Notes under the pieces: model-generated
Databases searched by the model: none
Told to the model about the DNA's origin: nothing
Seen by the model: only the letters and a program-made list of their open reading frames with translations
Program-made: the position numbers and the translations under genes
Shown: positions 1 to 9,805 of the stretch, one piece after another
How the letters are laid out: every line of letters begins with the position of its first letter
Position numbering within the stretch: the first letter of the stretch is position 1
Assembly: GCA_002835675.1 (NCBI GenBank)
Contig: PIZR01000003.1
Span: 248,001 to 312,000, forward strand
From: Bacillus sp. BA3
GTDB taxonomy: Bacteria > Bacillota > Bacilli > Bacillales > DSM-1321
Length of the DNA: 64,000 nucleotides
Direction: 5' to 3'

Positions 1-1069
1 CTGCAAAGTAATCACCGACGGGCTCCGAACTAAATCGGCCAATGAAGATTGCTCCGGCATGACGGATTTTAGACATGATTTCAAGTGCGTCATGGGCCAC
101 AATTTCCAAATGTTCCGGTGCAAGTTCATTAATCGCTTCAACAGCTTCCGCCATATCCCCGCATACAACGATTCTTCCATAATCCCTTATGGATGCTGCA
201 GCAATATCATGGCGTGGAAGTAACGCCACCTGCTTGGTCACTTCTGCGGCCACTTCTTCTGCAAGAGTCGTTGACGTCGTCACCAAAACACTGCAAGCAC
301 GGGCATCATGCTCCGCCTGTGACAGCAAGTCTGCCGCAACTTCTGCAGCGATGGCGGTTTCGTCCGCCAATATCGCTATTTCACTTGGACCTGCTATCAT
401 ATCAATGGCGACATCTCCAAATACTTCCCGCTTCGCTAACGCCACATATATATTTCCCGGACCCACTATTTTATCCACTTTCTTTATCGTTTCCGTCCCA
501 TAAGCGAGAGCAGCTATTGCCTGTGCCCCGCCAACTTTATAGATTTCCTTCACCCCGGCAATTTTGGCAGCTGCCAAAACAGCTGGCGATAATTTTCCAT
601 CCTTCCCTGGCGGAGACACCATAACGATCCTTTCCACCCCCGCGGCCTTCGCAGGCAACGCATTCATCAGTACTGACGAAGGATAGGCTGCTGTGCCTCC
701 AGGTACATAAACACCTACAGCATCAAGAGGTGTCAATTTTTGTCCTAGCATCGTTCCCATATCATCAGTCGTAAACCATGAATTTCGAATTTGTTTCTCG
801 TGAAACATTCGGATATTATTCGCGGCTTCTTGTATAATATCAAGCTGCTCAGCAGTTAAAGATGCTGTCGCTTCTTCCATTTCCTGTTCCGATACAAGTA
901 ATTCCCCTGCACTGACACCATCGAAACGTTCGGTATAGGTATGTAAAGCGGCGTTTCCGCTTTTCCTGACATCATAAATAATATCCTGAACCGCTTTTCT
1001 TTGATCGGCAGTACCTGCATCAACCGAGCGTTTCAGTGAAATCCCTTCAGCAAACCGTTCTATTTTCAT
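1..1069 (-). CDS. hisD: Histidinol dehydrogenase, 3' end beyond window
   Basis: Catalyses the last two steps of histidine synthesis, oxidising L-histidinol to L-histidine with NAD and a catalytic zinc. The frame is open from the ATG at 1069 (behind GAGGTGAAGG) to the window edge, giving about 356 of the usual ~427 residues. Visible family motifs are the GPGNIYVALAK stretch, IDMIAGPSE, the SQAEHD zinc/active-site segment and EHLE. It follows hisG by 26 nt in the same direction, so it is the third gene of a hisZ-hisG-hisD transcript. The C-terminus lies outside the window; no internal lesion is seen. Confidence 0.95.
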   Translation of the reverse strand, partial: MKIERFAEGISLKRSVDAGTADQRKAVQDIIYDVRKSGNAALHTYTERFDGVSAGELLVSEQEMEEATASLTAEQLDIIQEAANNIRMFHEKQIRNSWFTTDDMGTMLGQKLTPLDAVGVYVPGGTAAYPSSVLMNALPAKAAGVERIVMVSPPGKDGKLSPAVLAAAKIAGVKEIYKVGGAQAIAALAYGTETIKKVDKIVGPGNIYVALAKREVFGDVAIDMIAGPSEIAILADETAIAAEVAADLLSQAEHDARACSVLVTTSTTLAEEVAAEVTKQVALLPRHDIAAASIRDYGRIVVCGDMAEAVEAINELAPEHLEIVAHDALEIMSKIRHAGAIFIGRFSSEPVGDYFA

Positions 1070-1095
1070 ACCTTCACCTCATTAGCTATTCTTTA

Positions 1096-1725
1096 CTATT
1101 CAATAATTTCTGCTAGCCGTTCCACGATTTCGGTAATCCTTGCTTCTTTAATTCGATAGCTGACAGGGTTTGCCACCAGCCTCGAAGTCACATTGGCAAT
1201 TTTCGCATATTCCACAAGACCGTTTTCCTTCAATGTCCTCCCCGTAGAAACGATATCGACGATTCGTTCAGCCAAACCAATTAACGGTGCTAACTCAATA
1301 GACCCATTCAACTTTATAATCTCGACTTGCTCCCCCTGCTCGCGAAAATAACTGGAGGCAACATTCGGATATTTACTGGCTATTTTAGGGGCGATGTCAC
1401 TTATCTTCGTACCAGGCAGTCCAGCTACAGCTAAATAGCAGGCACTGATTTTCAAATCTAGTAACTCATAGACATCACGTTCTTCCTCTAACATGACATC
1501 CTTTCCTGCAATTCCAATGTCAGCGACGCCGTGTTCCACATAGGTTACGACATCCATCGGTTTAGCTAAAATGAACCGCAGATTTTCCTCTTCCACTTCA
1601 AGGATCAATTTCCGGGAATCATCAAACTCGGGAGGGAGACGAAAACCGGCCCTTCTTAATAGCTCTGCCGCTTCTTCAAAGATTCTTCCTTTCGGCATGG
1701 CAATCGTTAAAAAGCTATTATTCAT
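1096..1725 (-). CDS. hisG: ATP phosphoribosyltransferase, short catalytic form
   Basis: Condenses ATP with PRPP to phosphoribosyl-ATP, the first committed step of histidine synthesis. At about 209 residues it is the short form lacking the C-terminal regulatory domain, which needs HisZ to be active; hisZ is immediately upstream. The [11 protein letters not shown] start, the [20 protein letters not shown] segment and the C-terminal [19 protein letters not shown]-binding stretch are typical. Three in-frame ATGs exist (1743, 1734, 1725). I chose 1725 because GGGGGG lies at good spacing and the length before MPKGR then matches Bacillus homologues. The start overlaps the hisZ stop by 8 nt, suggesting translational coupling. 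Confidence 0.93.
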   Translation of the reverse strand: MNNSFLTIAMPKGRIFEEAAELLRRAGFRLPPEFDDSRKLILEVEEENLRFILAKPMDVVTYVEHGVADIGIAGKDVMLEEERDVYELLDLKISACYLAVAGLPGTKISDIAPKIASKYPNVASSYFREQGEQVEIIKLNGSIELAPLIGLAERIVDIVSTGRTLKENGLVEYAKIANVTSRLVANPVSYRIKEARITEIVERLAEIIE

Positions 1726-2902
1726 CTTTTCCATACCCCCCATTCCCTACGAATAAATGAACTTCAGAAAATGTCCGTGTAAAGGCATCGACATTTTGGA
1801 CGACCGTAATATCCTGAATCGTTACCAATTTTCCTTCGGTGCGTTTAATTCTTGCAAATTCAATGGCTTCCAATCTTCGTTCGGGACTATATAAAATACA
1901 TTCTGGCGCGACAGGCTGGATCGGCTCCCCAAGAGCTTCTGCAAGACGATCCACCCGGATTGCAAAACCTGTGGCCGATGCATTCCAGCCGAACTTCTCA
2001 AGCAGATTATCATACCGGCCGCCATTGCCGATTGGCGAACCGACTTGTCCGGCATACACTTCAAATAAAGTTCCTGTGTAATAGCTCATATGACTGACCA
2101 ATGTTAAGTCAAAGCTCACATATTGTTCAACGCCAAATTCTTTCAGCTGCGCAGACAATTCCTTCAGTTCAGCCAAAGAATCCTGCCCTTTATTATTTTC
2201 AACCAACCCCAGCGCCTTCATCAGGGTCCCTTCACTGCCCCTTAATGAGGTGAATTCGATAAGCCGTTGCTTATCAATGGATGAAAGCGGCAGTGATTTA
2301 ACATGCTCGCGATAACCAACATAATTCTTTTCATACAAAAACTTCCTTAATATAGAGGCTCTTTCCTCCGTACCTAGAATGCTCAAGAAAAATTCTTGCA
2401 GAAATCCAATATGCCCAATGGAAATTTTAAATTCCTGAAGCCCGGCAGCCTTTAGAGCATCCGCAAGCAGGGCAATCATTTCAGCATCGGCACTTATAGA
2501 CTTATTTCCAATGCACTCAATACCAATCTGTTCGAATTCTGCCGGTCTGCCTCCTTCACGCTGCTGTGCCCGGTATACATTCGCGGAATAGGCCAGGCGA
2601 AGCGGAATTTGCTGTTTTAACAGTTTGGATGCTGCTACCCGTGCAATGGGGGCTGTCATCTCGGGACGGAGTACGAGCGTATGCCCCTGGGAATCGAGAA
2701 GTTTAAACAACTGTTGATCCAATATTGCCGAAGCCTCGCCAATTGTTTCATAATATTCCAAAGCAGGCGTTTCAATAAATTGATAGCCCCACTTCTTGAT
2801 TTCATCACTCATTTTATTTCTGGCCAACACCTTCGTTTCATACAGTACCGGCAATGTATCTCTCATGCCTAACGGTTTTTCAAACATAAATGGCTTTGTC
2901 AC
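1718..2902 (-). CDS. hisZ: ATP phosphoribosyltransferase regulatory subunit
   Basis: A histidyl-tRNA-synthetase-like protein without aminoacylation function that assembles with short HisG into the active, histidine-inhibited enzyme. The 394-residue product shows class II synthetase features: [10 protein letters not shown] near the N-terminus, [14 protein letters not shown] as motif 2, and a [20 protein letters not shown]-like strand. The start is GTG at 2902, behind AAAGGA with about 8 nt spacing; an internal ATG at 2887 has no ribosome site. It is the first gene of the his set. Its leader holds a hairpin but no T-box that I can recognise. Confidence 0.92.
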   Translation of the reverse strand: MTKPFMFEKPLGMRDTLPVLYETKVLARNKMSDEIKKWGYQFIETPALEYYETIGEASAILDQQLFKLLDSQGHTLVLRPEMTAPIARVAASKLLKQQIPLRLAYSANVYRAQQREGGRPAEFEQIGIECIGNKSISADAEMIALLADALKAAGLQEFKISIGHIGFLQEFFLSILGTEERASILRKFLYEKNYVGYREHVKSLPLSSIDKQRLIEFTSLRGSEGTLMKALGLVENNKGQDSLAELKELSAQLKEFGVEQYVSFDLTLVSHMSYYTGTLFEVYAGQVGSPIGNGGRYDNLLEKFGWNASATGFAIRVDRLAEALGEPIQPVAPECILYSPERRLEAIEFARIKRTEGKLVTIQDITVVQNVDAFTRTFSEVHLFVGNGGYGKDE

Positions 2903-3383
2903 GACTGCACATCCTTTTGAATTGATTACTATCTATATCCAATCGGTCCGCCTGTAGGCACAAACCGATGCATCCATTCCTTATTTTGTTTATCTCTTTA
3001 TCATTCCAAGGTTTCACGCTTAAATCCAAATTTCGGATAACATATAAAAATAGTATCAAATAAAATGACATAATCATATTAATACTCACAATAATCTATT
3101 AAATCACTTTAGTTCGCTAATATGGTAGCAGGTTGAAGTTACTAATAGTTTACTCTCGCTCCCATCTTACGTCAAGGAAAATATGCCTAATTCCATTACT
3201 TCAAACTACAGCTGTCTTTAATATTCTTCATGATCGGTTTAAGTCCAAACTCAGGGAGTCACACCTTTTTACCTAGATGTTTCTCCCTATCTTTAGCCAT
3301 TCATTGTTATTAATGTATACCTTTTGGTATAGCTGCTTTATAATATTTAGGAGTTTGGTAATATTATAAAATTTTAGGGGGAA
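2903..3383. other. Intergenic region between hisZ and the surface-protein gene
   Basis: About 480 bases without a convincing gene. On the minus side, roughly 40 nt before hisZ, lies a hairpin (ATCGGT and ACCGAT arms with an inner GCC/GGC pair, about 2940-2968); no T-run follows and no T-box consensus is visible. On the plus side are the promoter and inverted repeat of the sortase-substrate operon. A 69-codon frame overlapping the hisZ start looks spurious. Confidence 0.6.
3316..3331. promoter_or_regulatory. Perfect inverted repeat beside a TATAAT box
   Basis: TATACC and GGTATA arms separated by four T's form a perfect palindrome lying 7 bases before a TATAAT at 3339-3344, where a -35 element and spacer would sit. 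This is operator geometry for the acidic surface protein and sortase operon. I cannot name the regulator. Confidence 0.4.
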
Positions 3384-3389
3384 ATGGGA

Positions 3390-4448
3390 ATGAAGAAATA
3401 TTTTTCATTTTTTGTGGCTCTTATCGTTCTTTTTTCACTGGGTTCAAGCGGGACGATGGGTTTTGCCGCAACTAAGATCAACCAGGATGAGCTTAATGAA
3501 TACCTTTCTGAAGTTAGAATGACACAAGAAGAATTGGAAGAGTATTTATCCTATTACGACTTAACATTGAATGAACTGAAATCGGTAGAAGAGTTGCGTG
3601 ATACATTAGGACCGGCCGTCACTCCTGAGACCTTACAGAATCTACTTAAACAATATGAAATGACAGAAGCTGAACTAACGGAATTATTAATAGAATACGG
3701 TGAACTGGAAGAGGGAGATTCCATCATCGATACCTTCCAGTTCATTTACGACATTGAGGATATCATCGATTTAGAAATGGATTATGATGAGGACGCGATG
3801 GATTATGATGAGGAAGAGATCATCGATTTAATGGATGGCCTCTTTACTGATATCGGTCTAACAGACGAAGAGCTCGACAGATTCATGAATCATCTCTTGC
3901 CTATCATCGAAGACCCTTCTTTTGAAGCTCGTTTAATGGCGATCTCCGATAGAATGAATCAACTTGATAATTTCGAAACAATTGATGAATTGTCTGCAGA
4001 ACAAGTGGCTGAATTGCTTTCTATTTATAATAATCTTCAAAGCTTGCTGCAAATTCAATTCAAATTCGCCTTAATTCAGGATGGTGTCACAACAAACCTA
4101 TCCCTTGAGGCTTTATTCCAGCTTAAGGAATTAACGAATGCTAGTTTACTAGTTTCGATTTATGATTTAAACGGCAATTTTTTGCTCGATTTTATGTTGA
4201 CAGGTAAAATGATCGGTTCCGATTTAGTGAAAGAAACCGGTAATGACATTAAACAGTCCACCGAGGTCATTTCTAAAGTGGCTGAGGTAAAAAAAGAAAA
4301 GAAGAAACCCGCAAAACCTGAACACAAAACGGAAAAAGGCGGAGTGCTTCCTAAAACGGCCGGTCATTACTTATTCGGTGCTTTAATCGGTTTAGTGTTG
4401 ATGGGTATCTCTTTCGGATTAATTAGAAAAGCAAGACTCACTAATTAA
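3390..4448 (+). CDS. Acidic LPXTA-type cell-wall anchored surface protein
   Basis: A secreted protein of about 352 residues. It has a signal peptide (MKKYFSFFVALIVLF... ending near FAA), a strongly acidic body rich in Glu/Asp with repeated helical EELEEYL/ELTELL-type segments, a Lys/Pro-rich stretch, then LPKTA, a hydrophobic helix and a short RKARLTN tail. That is a complete sortase sorting signal. It matches the family I recall as processed acidic surface proteins, which travel with a dedicated class D sortase; the sortase is the next gene, one base away. Start 3390 is preferred over 3384 because AGGGGG then sits 9 nt upstream. Its biological role is unknown to me. Confidence 0.8.
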   Translation: MKKYFSFFVALIVLFSLGSSGTMGFAATKINQDELNEYLSEVRMTQEELEEYLSYYDLTLNELKSVEELRDTLGPAVTPETLQNLLKQYEMTEAELTELLIEYGELEEGDSIIDTFQFIYDIEDIIDLEMDYDEDAMDYDEEEIIDLMDGLFTDIGLTDEELDRFMNHLLPIIEDPSFEARLMAISDRMNQLDNFETIDELSAEQVAELLSIYNNLQSLLQIQFKFALIQDGVTTNLSLEALFQLKELTNASLLVSIYDLNGNFLLDFMLTGKMIGSDLVKETGNDIKQSTEVISKVAEVKKEKKKPAKPEHKTEKGGVLPKTAGHYLFGALIGLVLMGISFGLIRKARLTN

Positions 4449-4449
4449 G

Positions 4450-5091
4450 ATGAGTAAAAATAGGCAATCCAGGCATAAGAAAAAATGGTTACTTGCCACT
4501 GCTGTTTGCTTTTTAACCTTAGGTTTTTATTTTACAACGACAAACGCCTATACACTGTTAAAAGGCTATGCCCTGTATAAATGGAATGAATCTGCCACAA
4601 CGGAAGCTACAGCTAAGCTCCCCGAACCGAAGACGAAGGCAAATATTCCCGATGGGCTTGAACTATATGAAGAACGGCCGGAGACAGGTGATTTGATGGG
4701 TCAGCTTTATATTCCAACAATTGAGGCAACACTCCCAATTTATCACGGAACGGACGAAGATGAACTTGAAAAGGGCGTCGGTCATTATGCAGGCTCCGTC
4801 CTCCCAGGTGAAAAGGATAATTCCGTTTTATCCGGGCACCGAGATACAATTTTCAGAGATCTAGGTGAAGTCGGCGAAGGCGACTTGCTGATTGCCAAGA
4901 CAGAAGCCGGTTCATTTACATATAAAGTGAGGAAGGTTCGTATCGTCTATGCAGATGACCGTACCGTGATCGTTCCCAAGCCTAAAGCCACACTTACAGT
5001 AACAACCTGCTATCCTTTTTCATATATTGGTAGTGCACCGGAACGGTACGTATTGGTTGCCGATTTATTGAAATCGGAAATAGTTAAATGA
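4450..5091 (+). CDS. Class D sortase
   Basis: A membrane-anchored transpeptidase of 213 residues that cleaves the LPXTA signal and attaches the substrate to peptidoglycan. One N-terminal membrane segment (about residues 13-33) precedes a beta-barrel sortase domain. The catalytic triad is readable: His130 in VLSGHRDT, Cys187 in TLTVTTCYPF and Arg199 in APERYV. The TLTVTTCYPFxYIGxAPxRYV layout is typical of class D enzymes. The ATG follows the substrate's stop after one base, so the two are co-transcribed and probably coupled. A strong terminator follows at once. Confidence 0.9.
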   Translation: MSKNRQSRHKKKWLLATAVCFLTLGFYFTTTNAYTLLKGYALYKWNESATTEATAKLPEPKTKANIPDGLELYEERPETGDLMGQLYIPTIEATLPIYHGTDEDELEKGVGHYAGSVLPGEKDNSVLSGHRDTIFRDLGEVGEGDLLIAKTEAGSFTYKVRKVRIVYADDRTVIVPKPKATLTVTTCYPFSYIGSAPERYVLVADLLKSEIVK

Positions 5092-5096
5092 GATAT

Positions 5097-5124
5097 GGGG
5101 CTGAAGTTGTTCAGCCCCCTTTTG
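5097..5124 (+). terminator. Terminator after sortase
   Basis: GGGGCTGAA and TTCAGCCCC arms with a 4-nt loop, followed by CTTTT; it lies 6 bases beyond the sortase stop. Confidence 0.8.
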
Positions 5125-5154
5125 ATAAATAGATGATAGGAGGACAAGCTCAAT

Positions 5155-5298
5155 ATGGATAAACAGGCACAGGAAAGGTTTTTTCGAGTTTTAAAAGAAA
5201 CGTATGAAGCGACGGTGAACCAGGAATATATATCAATCAACGAAGTCTTGGAGCATCTAAAGAATGAACTGACTCCGTTATACCCAAAATGCCATTAA
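5155..5298 (+). CDS. Small hypothetical protein, 47 residues
   Basis: A short open frame beginning MDKQAQERFFRVLKETYEA and ending LTPLYPKCH, with an AGGAGG 12 nt before the ATG, which is rather far. Composition is amphipathic and charged like a real small helical protein, and it sits between two terminators, suggesting a separate unit or read-through expression from the sortase operon. I do not recognise a family. The evidence is the ribosome site, coding-like composition and placement only. Confidence 0.5.
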   Translation: MDKQAQERFFRVLKETYEATVNQEYISINEVLEHLKNELTPLYPKCH

Positions 5299-5335
5299 AA
5301 AGGACCTGCCGCATATATGGACAAGTCCTTTTTTT
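5297..5335. terminator. Bidirectional terminator between convergent genes
   Basis: AAAAAGGAC and GTCCTTTTTTT arms work in both directions, serving the 47-residue gene on plus and yvoF on minus. Confidence 0.75.
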
Positions 5336-5853
5336 CACAAGGAAGTTTGCTGCTCCCTCTCAAGCATTTCTTCTTTGGTATATATGATTTTCATTGGATT
5401 TCCCCCGACGAAAGCTCCCTCTGGAACATCCTTATGGACAAGCGTACCTGCAGAGACAATCGCCCCATTTCCGATTGAAAGTCCTGGAAGAATGGTCGAA
5501 TTGGCTCCAATCAATACTTCATCCCCAATGACTACATCTCCTAAACGATATTCCTGAATCAAATATTCATGTGCAAGAATCGTCGTATTGTAGCCAATGA
5601 CAGTATTTCTTCCAACTGATATTTTTTCCGGAAACATCACATCGGGCATGACCATCAAGGCAAACGAAGTATGCTTTCCGACTTTCATATGTAAAAAAGT
5701 CCTGTACAGCCAATTCTTCATGCCCAGAAAAGGCGTATAACGCGCTAGCTGTATCACCACAAAATTCTTGACGACTTTCCAGAATGGAACGGTCTTATAT
5801 ACATGCCATAGTGAATTAGCCCCTTCAACTGGATAGCGGGACGTGCGTCTCAT
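5335..5853 (-). CDS. yvoF: Left-handed beta-helix acetyltransferase YvoF
   Basis: A 172-residue member of the maltose/galactoside O-acetyltransferase-like hexapeptide family that uses acetyl-CoA. Hexapeptide turns are visible in [30 protein letters not shown] and [15 protein letters not shown], followed by the GGNPMKI turn that usually closes the helix. Its ATG overlaps the ppaX stop as ATGA with GGAGG upstream, so it is the last gene of hprK-lgt-yvoD-ppaX-yvoF as in B. subtilis. The acceptor substrate is not known. Confidence 0.88.
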   Translation of the reverse strand: MRRTSRYPVEGANSLWHVYKTVPFWKVVKNFVVIQLARYTPFLGMKNWLYRTFLHMKVGKHTSFALMVMPDVMFPEKISVGRNTVIGYNTTILAHEYLIQEYRLGDVVIGDEVLIGANSTILPGLSIGNGAIVSAGTLVHKDVPEGAFVGGNPMKIIYTKEEMLEREQQTSL

Positions 5854-6518
5854 TTTCTAGCCTCCGTGAGCTTTTCAACCTCAACGATATTCAATAAATC
5901 CGCCATCTGCTCAAGCATATAATCAGGGTGATAGCTTTCCAGGAATTCACGGCCTTTAATGGACCATGAGACCCCTGCCGTTTTTGTACCTGTGTTCTTC
6001 CCGCCCAGAATATCATGATAACTGTCCCCAATCATGATCGCTTCTTCAGGAACCGAACCGAGTTGATTTAAAGCTTTTACCAAAGGCTCTGGATCCGGCT
6101 TTGCTTTTTCCACCTCATCCAGTGTGACCACCACATCAAAGAATTGATCCAGTTTGCTTAAACGCAGGCCCTTTTCGACGACATCACGCTTCTTTGTCGT
6201 AACGACTGCCAATTTATAGCCGCTCTGCTTCAATGTTTGAACGGTTTCGAACACACCGTCAAATTGTGTGACAAGCAAATCATGGTTCCTCCAATTATGC
6301 TCCCGATAGTAAGCGATCATTTCATCCACTCGTTTTGGATCAATGGAAGAGAAAGTATCGACCAAAGTCGGTCCGATAAATGGAATGATATCTTCCCGAT
6401 TGAACTTTCCAGGACAAAAGTGGTTTAACGTTTCTGTAAATGAGGCGATGATCAATTCATTTGTATTGATCAACGTCCCGTCAAGATCAAATAATAATGT
6501 AGTTATGTTACTGTTCAT
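5850..6518 (-). CDS. ppaX: HPr-P-Ser pyrophosphate-linked phosphatase PpaX
   Basis: A HAD-superfamily pyrophosphatase that in Bacillus hydrolyses the pyrophosphate produced when HPrK dephosphorylates HPr-Ser-P. HAD motif [15 protein letters not shown], motif II VVTTKKR and motif [15 protein letters not shown] and [12 protein letters not shown] are all present. I placed the start at MNSNITT (6518) behind AGGAAG; the longer frame up to 6569 lies inside the preceding gene. The start overlaps the yvoD stop by 11 nt. Together with hprK in the same run this makes a carbon-catabolite control unit. Confidence 0.92.
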   Translation of the reverse strand: MNSNITTLLFDLDGTLINTNELIIASFTETLNHFCPGKFNREDIIPFIGPTLVDTFSSIDPKRVDEMIAYYREHNWRNHDLLVTQFDGVFETVQTLKQSGYKLAVVTTKKRDVVEKGLRLSKLDQFFDVVVTLDEVEKAKPDPEPLVKALNQLGSVPEEAIMIGDSYHDILGGKNTGTKTAGVSWSIKGREFLESYHPDYMLEQMADLLNIVEVEKLTEARK

Positions 6519-7452
6519 ATACAGCTTCCTTTCTCTGTACCCTGTCAGCCCGATTCCATATATACGCAACGGCCATCGTTAAAACAATGGCAGTGAGTAT
6601 CCGAATAAGTAATAACGGCAAGACCGGAATCCCCAGCGGAATAAAAATCAATGTATCTTCTACAACAGCATGGCAGGCAACTAAAAAGATGAATGCAATC
6701 GTCATATCCTTCTTCGAAACATTATCCTCTTTAGCCGCTTGAATCATCACCCCTGCCCCATATGCCAAACCGAGAGTCAGGCCTGTAACGAAAGGCATCG
6801 AAGCATTCGGCTTCATCCCCAGGACCTTCATGAAGGGTGCAAGGGCTTTCGAGAAGGCTTCCAGCCACTTTAAATCTTTCATGATTTGAACAGCCACCAT
6901 GAGCGGAATAACGATGACCGCCAGCTGGCCAATTCCTGAAAGGGCCTGGATGACCCCATGCAAAAGGATCGCTCCCGCTCCGTTAATCTCTGCAGCCTCC
7001 CCGATAGCCGTTCCCTGGGCCATTTCAGATCCGCCCTGCCAAACAAGATTGATGACGACCGCGGACAAAAGCGCAAGCCCGATCCGTACTGTTAGGATGA
7101 CCCACAGCTTGACACCGGTTTTCATCGCCACACCTGACTCAATCAATAAATTATGTGAAAAAGATAGCATCATAGCGATGATAAAAACTTCTTTCACAGT
7201 CAAATCAAGCGTTAATATGCCAGCAATCGCTGCGTATAAATTCAGGAAATTCCCTAATACAAGAGGAATTGCAGCATCCCCTGGAAGACCGATGAGATTC
7301 ATCAAAGGCGCTATCAAGTTGATGATGAATGGCAATACAGGCGTATATTGAAGCACAGTGACGATCAGAGTAACCGGAAATATCACTTTCCCCAAAGACC
7401 AGGTTGTATTCAAGCCTGAAAGAAGTCCCTTTTTAACCGAATCTACTATCAC
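6508..7452 (-). CDS. yvoD: Nucleoside-recognition (gate) domain membrane protein YvoD
   Basis: A polytopic membrane protein of 314 residues with about eight hydrophobic segments and two gate/nucleoside-recognition repeats, related to SpmA/SpmB spore maturation proteins. [11 protein letters not shown] and the second-half [20 protein letters not shown] are typical. The transported or sensed molecule is unknown. It sits between lgt and ppaX as in B. subtilis and overlaps ppaX. Confidence 0.82.
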   Translation of the reverse strand: MIVDSVKKGLLSGLNTTWSLGKVIFPVTLIVTVLQYTPVLPFIINLIAPLMNLIGLPGDAAIPLVLGNFLNLYAAIAGILTLDLTVKEVFIIAMMLSFSHNLLIESGVAMKTGVKLWVILTVRIGLALLSAVVINLVWQGGSEMAQGTAIGEAAEINGAGAILLHGVIQALSGIGQLAVIVIPLMVAVQIMKDLKWLEAFSKALAPFMKVLGMKPNASMPFVTGLTLGLAYGAGVMIQAAKEDNVSKKDMTIAFIFLVACHAVVEDTLIFIPLGIPVLPLLLIRILTAIVLTMAVAYIWNRADRVQRKEAVYEQ

Positions 7453-7479
7453 TATGCCCTCTCCCTTTACACATATTAC

Positions 7480-8292
7480 CTATGCATCTAAATATCTTTT
7501 GTCTGCATGCCCGCGGACCCTTCTAAAGACCACCAAGGCGATGGCTACAGCTACCAATACAATCGAGATCACTTGTGCGATACGCAGTGAATCCGTCAGC
7601 ATCAAACTGTCCGTCCGCAATCCTTCAATGTAATAACGTCCGATGGAATACCATATTACATAGGTTAAAAACAGTTCCCCCCTGCGCAAGTTCACTTTAC
7701 GTAAACTTAAGAGAATAATGACACCGAGGATATTCCAAATCGATTCATACAAAAAGGTCGGGTGATAATACGTACCGTTTATGTACATTTGATTTATGAT
7801 GAATTCAGGCAAATGCATATTTTCAAGGAATGACCTTGTTATTTCTCCCCCATGCGCTTCCTGATTCATGAAATTACCCCAACGGCCAATCGCCTGCCCC
7901 AACAATAAGCTCGGTGCAGCAATATCCGCCAGCTTCCAAAATGACACTTTCTTGACCTTGGCAAACACGATTGCAGTCAGTACCGACCCAATCAACGCAC
8001 CATGTATGGCGATTCCGCCATTCCATATTTTAATGATATCTCCCGGGTTTTGTGAATAGTACTCCCATTGAAAGATCACATAATAAATACGGGCACTTAT
8101 GATCGCGATTGGGACAGCAAACAAAATCATGTCAGTAAAAATTTCCTTATCAAGACCTCTTCGCTCAGATTCCCTTAAAGCGATAATAAGACCCAATAAC
8201 ACACCGAAACCGATGATGAGTCCATACCAATGTACCTGGATGGGACCTAGATCTATCGCTATTGGATTCAGCGGCTGAATTCCTTGTTCCAT
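7480..8292 (-). CDS. lgt: Prolipoprotein diacylglyceryl transferase
   Basis: Transfers diacylglycerol from phosphatidylglycerol to the lipobox cysteine of prelipoproteins at the outer face of the membrane. The 270-residue protein has seven membrane segments, the essential HG-containing loop ([11 protein letters not shown]) and the Lgt signature [14 protein letters not shown], followed by HPTFLYES. It lies 26 nt from hprK in one operon. Likely substrates within this window include the cytochrome CccB and the siderophore-binding lipoprotein. Confidence 0.96.
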   Translation of the reverse strand: MEQGIQPLNPIAIDLGPIQVHWYGLIIGFGVLLGLIIALRESERRGLDKEIFTDMILFAVPIAIISARIYYVIFQWEYYSQNPGDIIKIWNGGIAIHGALIGSVLTAIVFAKVKKVSFWKLADIAAPSLLLGQAIGRWGNFMNQEAHGGEITRSFLENMHLPEFIINQMYINGTYYHPTFLYESIWNILGVIILLSLRKVNLRRGELFLTYVIWYSIGRYYIEGLRTDSLMLTDSLRIAQVISIVLVAVAIALVVFRRVRGHADKRYLDA

Positions 8293-8318
8293 TTTGTCCC
8301 CTCTTTTCTTATAACCTT

Positions 8319-9254
8319 TTAAAATTCATCATGTTCCGGATCTGCAATTGCGTGGTTCAAGCGATCTGAAAACTGTTCCGCTGCATTTACTCCCATTCGC
8401 TTCAGGCGGTAATTCATGGCTGCCACTTCAATGATGACAGATAAATTTCGCCCTGGACGGACAGGTACGGTAATTTTCGTCACTTCCGTATCGATGATTT
8501 TCATTTTTTCTTCATCAAGGCCAACCCGGTCATACTGCTTGTTTTTTTCCCATAGTTCCAGATTGATGACGATTGAGATCTTTTTATTGCTGCGGACTGC
8601 GCCAGCTCCGAAAAGTGTCATTACATTAATGATTCCCAATCCTCTTATTTCTAGAAGATGTTCGATTAAATCCGGGGCATTCCCGACCAGCGTATCTTGG
8701 TCTTCCTGCCTGATTTCGACGCAGTCATCGGCTACGAGACGATGACCCCGTTTCACTAATTCCAGGGCTGTCTCACTTTTACCGACGCCGCTTTTCCCGG
8801 TGATCAACACACCTAACCCATAGATATCCACCAATACACCATGAACAGCAGTAGTTGGTGCCAACCTGCTTTCCAGGAAATTGGTCAGACGGCTGTATAA
8901 CCTTGTTGTCTTCATATTAGATCTCATCACAGGAACGGATTCCCGCTCAGACGCTTCGATCAATTCTATCGGCACTTCCTGACCACGCGTAATGATGATG
9001 CCTGGAGTAAAGTCCCTGCATAACTCTTCCATCCTCTGTACTCGATCCGGTTCATTCAGCCGATTAAAAAAGGACATCTCCGTCATACCTAAAAGCTGTA
9101 CTCGATCTGCGGGATAATAATCAAAAAAACCGGCTATTTCAAGTCCGGGACGAGATAAATCACTCGTGACGATCGGTCTGTTAATTCCTTCTTCCCCACT
9201 GATAAGTTCTAGACCGAACGCTTCTACTATATCCTTTGTACGGACTTTTGCCAT
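8319..9254 (-). CDS. hprK: HPr kinase/phosphorylase
   Basis: A bifunctional sensor enzyme that phosphorylates HPr on Ser46 with ATP or removes the phosphate by phosphorolysis, setting carbon catabolite repression through CcpA. The 311-residue protein has an N-terminal DRTGG-like domain and a C-terminal kinase domain with Walker [10 protein letters not shown], the [19 protein letters not shown] signature and a [10 protein letters not shown] stretch. It is the first gene of the hprK-lgt-yvoD-ppaX-yvoF operon. CTTTCCTCC on the plus strand beside the start is its ribosome site. Confidence 0.96.
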   Translation of the reverse strand: MAKVRTKDIVEAFGLELISGEEGINRPIVTSDLSRPGLEIAGFFDYYPADRVQLLGMTEMSFFNRLNEPDRVQRMEELCRDFTPGIIITRGQEVPIELIEASERESVPVMRSNMKTTRLYSRLTNFLESRLAPTTAVHGVLVDIYGLGVLITGKSGVGKSETALELVKRGHRLVADDCVEIRQEDQDTLVGNAPDLIEHLLEIRGLGIINVMTLFGAGAVRSNKKISIVINLELWEKNKQYDRVGLDEEKMKIIDTEVTKITVPVRPGRNLSVIIEVAAMNYRLKRMGVNAAEQFSDRLNHAIADPEHDEF

Positions 9255-9442
9255 ATATCTTTCCTCCTTTTGGAGTGATGCTATTTTTTGAGATACTTTT
9301 TCTATTTTAGCATTTTTCTGTTAATAACCAAACAAAGCATTATCGATTTATTGTTTTTTTATTCACTCCACCCGGATGGGCCAAGTGAACTGGAAAGAGA
9401 TGAGAGGAACATACATGAATCCTTACATCAAAATAAAAGAAA

Positions 9443-9466
9443 GCCAGCCAATTTATATTGGCTGGC
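9443..9466. terminator. Hairpin, terminator-like on minus strand
   Basis: GCCAGCCAAT and ATTGGCTGGC arms with a TTAT loop. On the minus strand it is followed by TTTCTTTTATTTT, so it could stop read-through from the repeat/yvlB side toward hprK. Confidence 0.55.
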
Positions 9467-9568
9467 TCACTTTGCAGACAAAAGGGATCGGAAACGTATC
9501 TTTCATCAAATGATGTTCCCGAACCAATTCCAAAGCATCTCCTTAGGTATGGTTCCGATACAAATTGG

Positions 9569-9699
9569 ATGTTGATTTCCGCTCAAGAAACTCGTTTTCC
9601 GCGGGCGGTCGTGGAGCCTCCTCGGCTTGCGCCTGTGGGGTCTCCCCTAGTCGCGCTTTTCCCGCAGGAATCTCGTACCCTCCTCTCCAATCAAACTTG
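9569..9699. repeat. Interspersed palindromic repeat, copy 1
   Basis: A GC-rich block that begins GTTGATTTCCGCTC, continues through CCGCGGGCGG and GGAGCCTCCTCGG, and ends TTTTCCCGCAGGAATCTCG and CTCCAATCAAAC. The ends form imperfect terminal inverted repeats (GTTGATT against AATCAAAC) and the interior is self-complementary. I recognise the style as an interspersed non-coding repeat common in Bacillus-like genomes. A second, internally shortened copy lies at 11199-11266 in the same orientation. Confidence 0.7.
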
Positions 9700-9721
9700 T
9701 TATTAAATTTAGAACAAGCCA

Positions 9722-9770
9722 TAAAAAAACTGCAGGCAAACTCGTTTTCCATCGAGTTTGCCTACAGTTT
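9722..9770 (-). terminator. yvlB terminator
   Basis: On the minus strand ACTGTAGGCAAACTCG pairs with CGAGTTTGCCTGCAGT and is followed by seven T's, about 35 bases beyond the yvlB stop. A related stem occurs at 11138-11175. Confidence 0.8.
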
Positions 9771-9805
9771 GAGCCGCCAGTGGTATCAACGGCATTTCCC
9801 TTTCT

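Larger units (their letters stand above)
9255..9805. other. Intergenic region with interspersed repeat and hairpins
   Basis: About 550 bases between hprK and yvlB. It contains a 10-bp-stem hairpin at 9443-9466, a copy of an interspersed repeat at about 9569-9699, and the yvlB terminator at 9722-9770. A 32-codon frame with a ribosome site (9415-9513, plus) runs through the hairpin and is not convincing. The region between the hairpin and the repeat holds nothing I recognise. Confidence 0.6.

Noticed and set aside
2880-3089. 69-codon frame overlapping the hisZ start.
   Set aside because: No ribosome site and it overlaps a known gene start in another frame.
2903-3150. T-box riboswitch upstream of hisZ.
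   Set aside because: No T-box consensus (AGGGTGGNACCGCG) or specifier-loop structure could be found.
9415-9513. 32-codon ORF with a ribosome site (plus strand).
   Set aside because: It runs through a perfect hairpin and has no recognisable similarity; coding cannot be supported.
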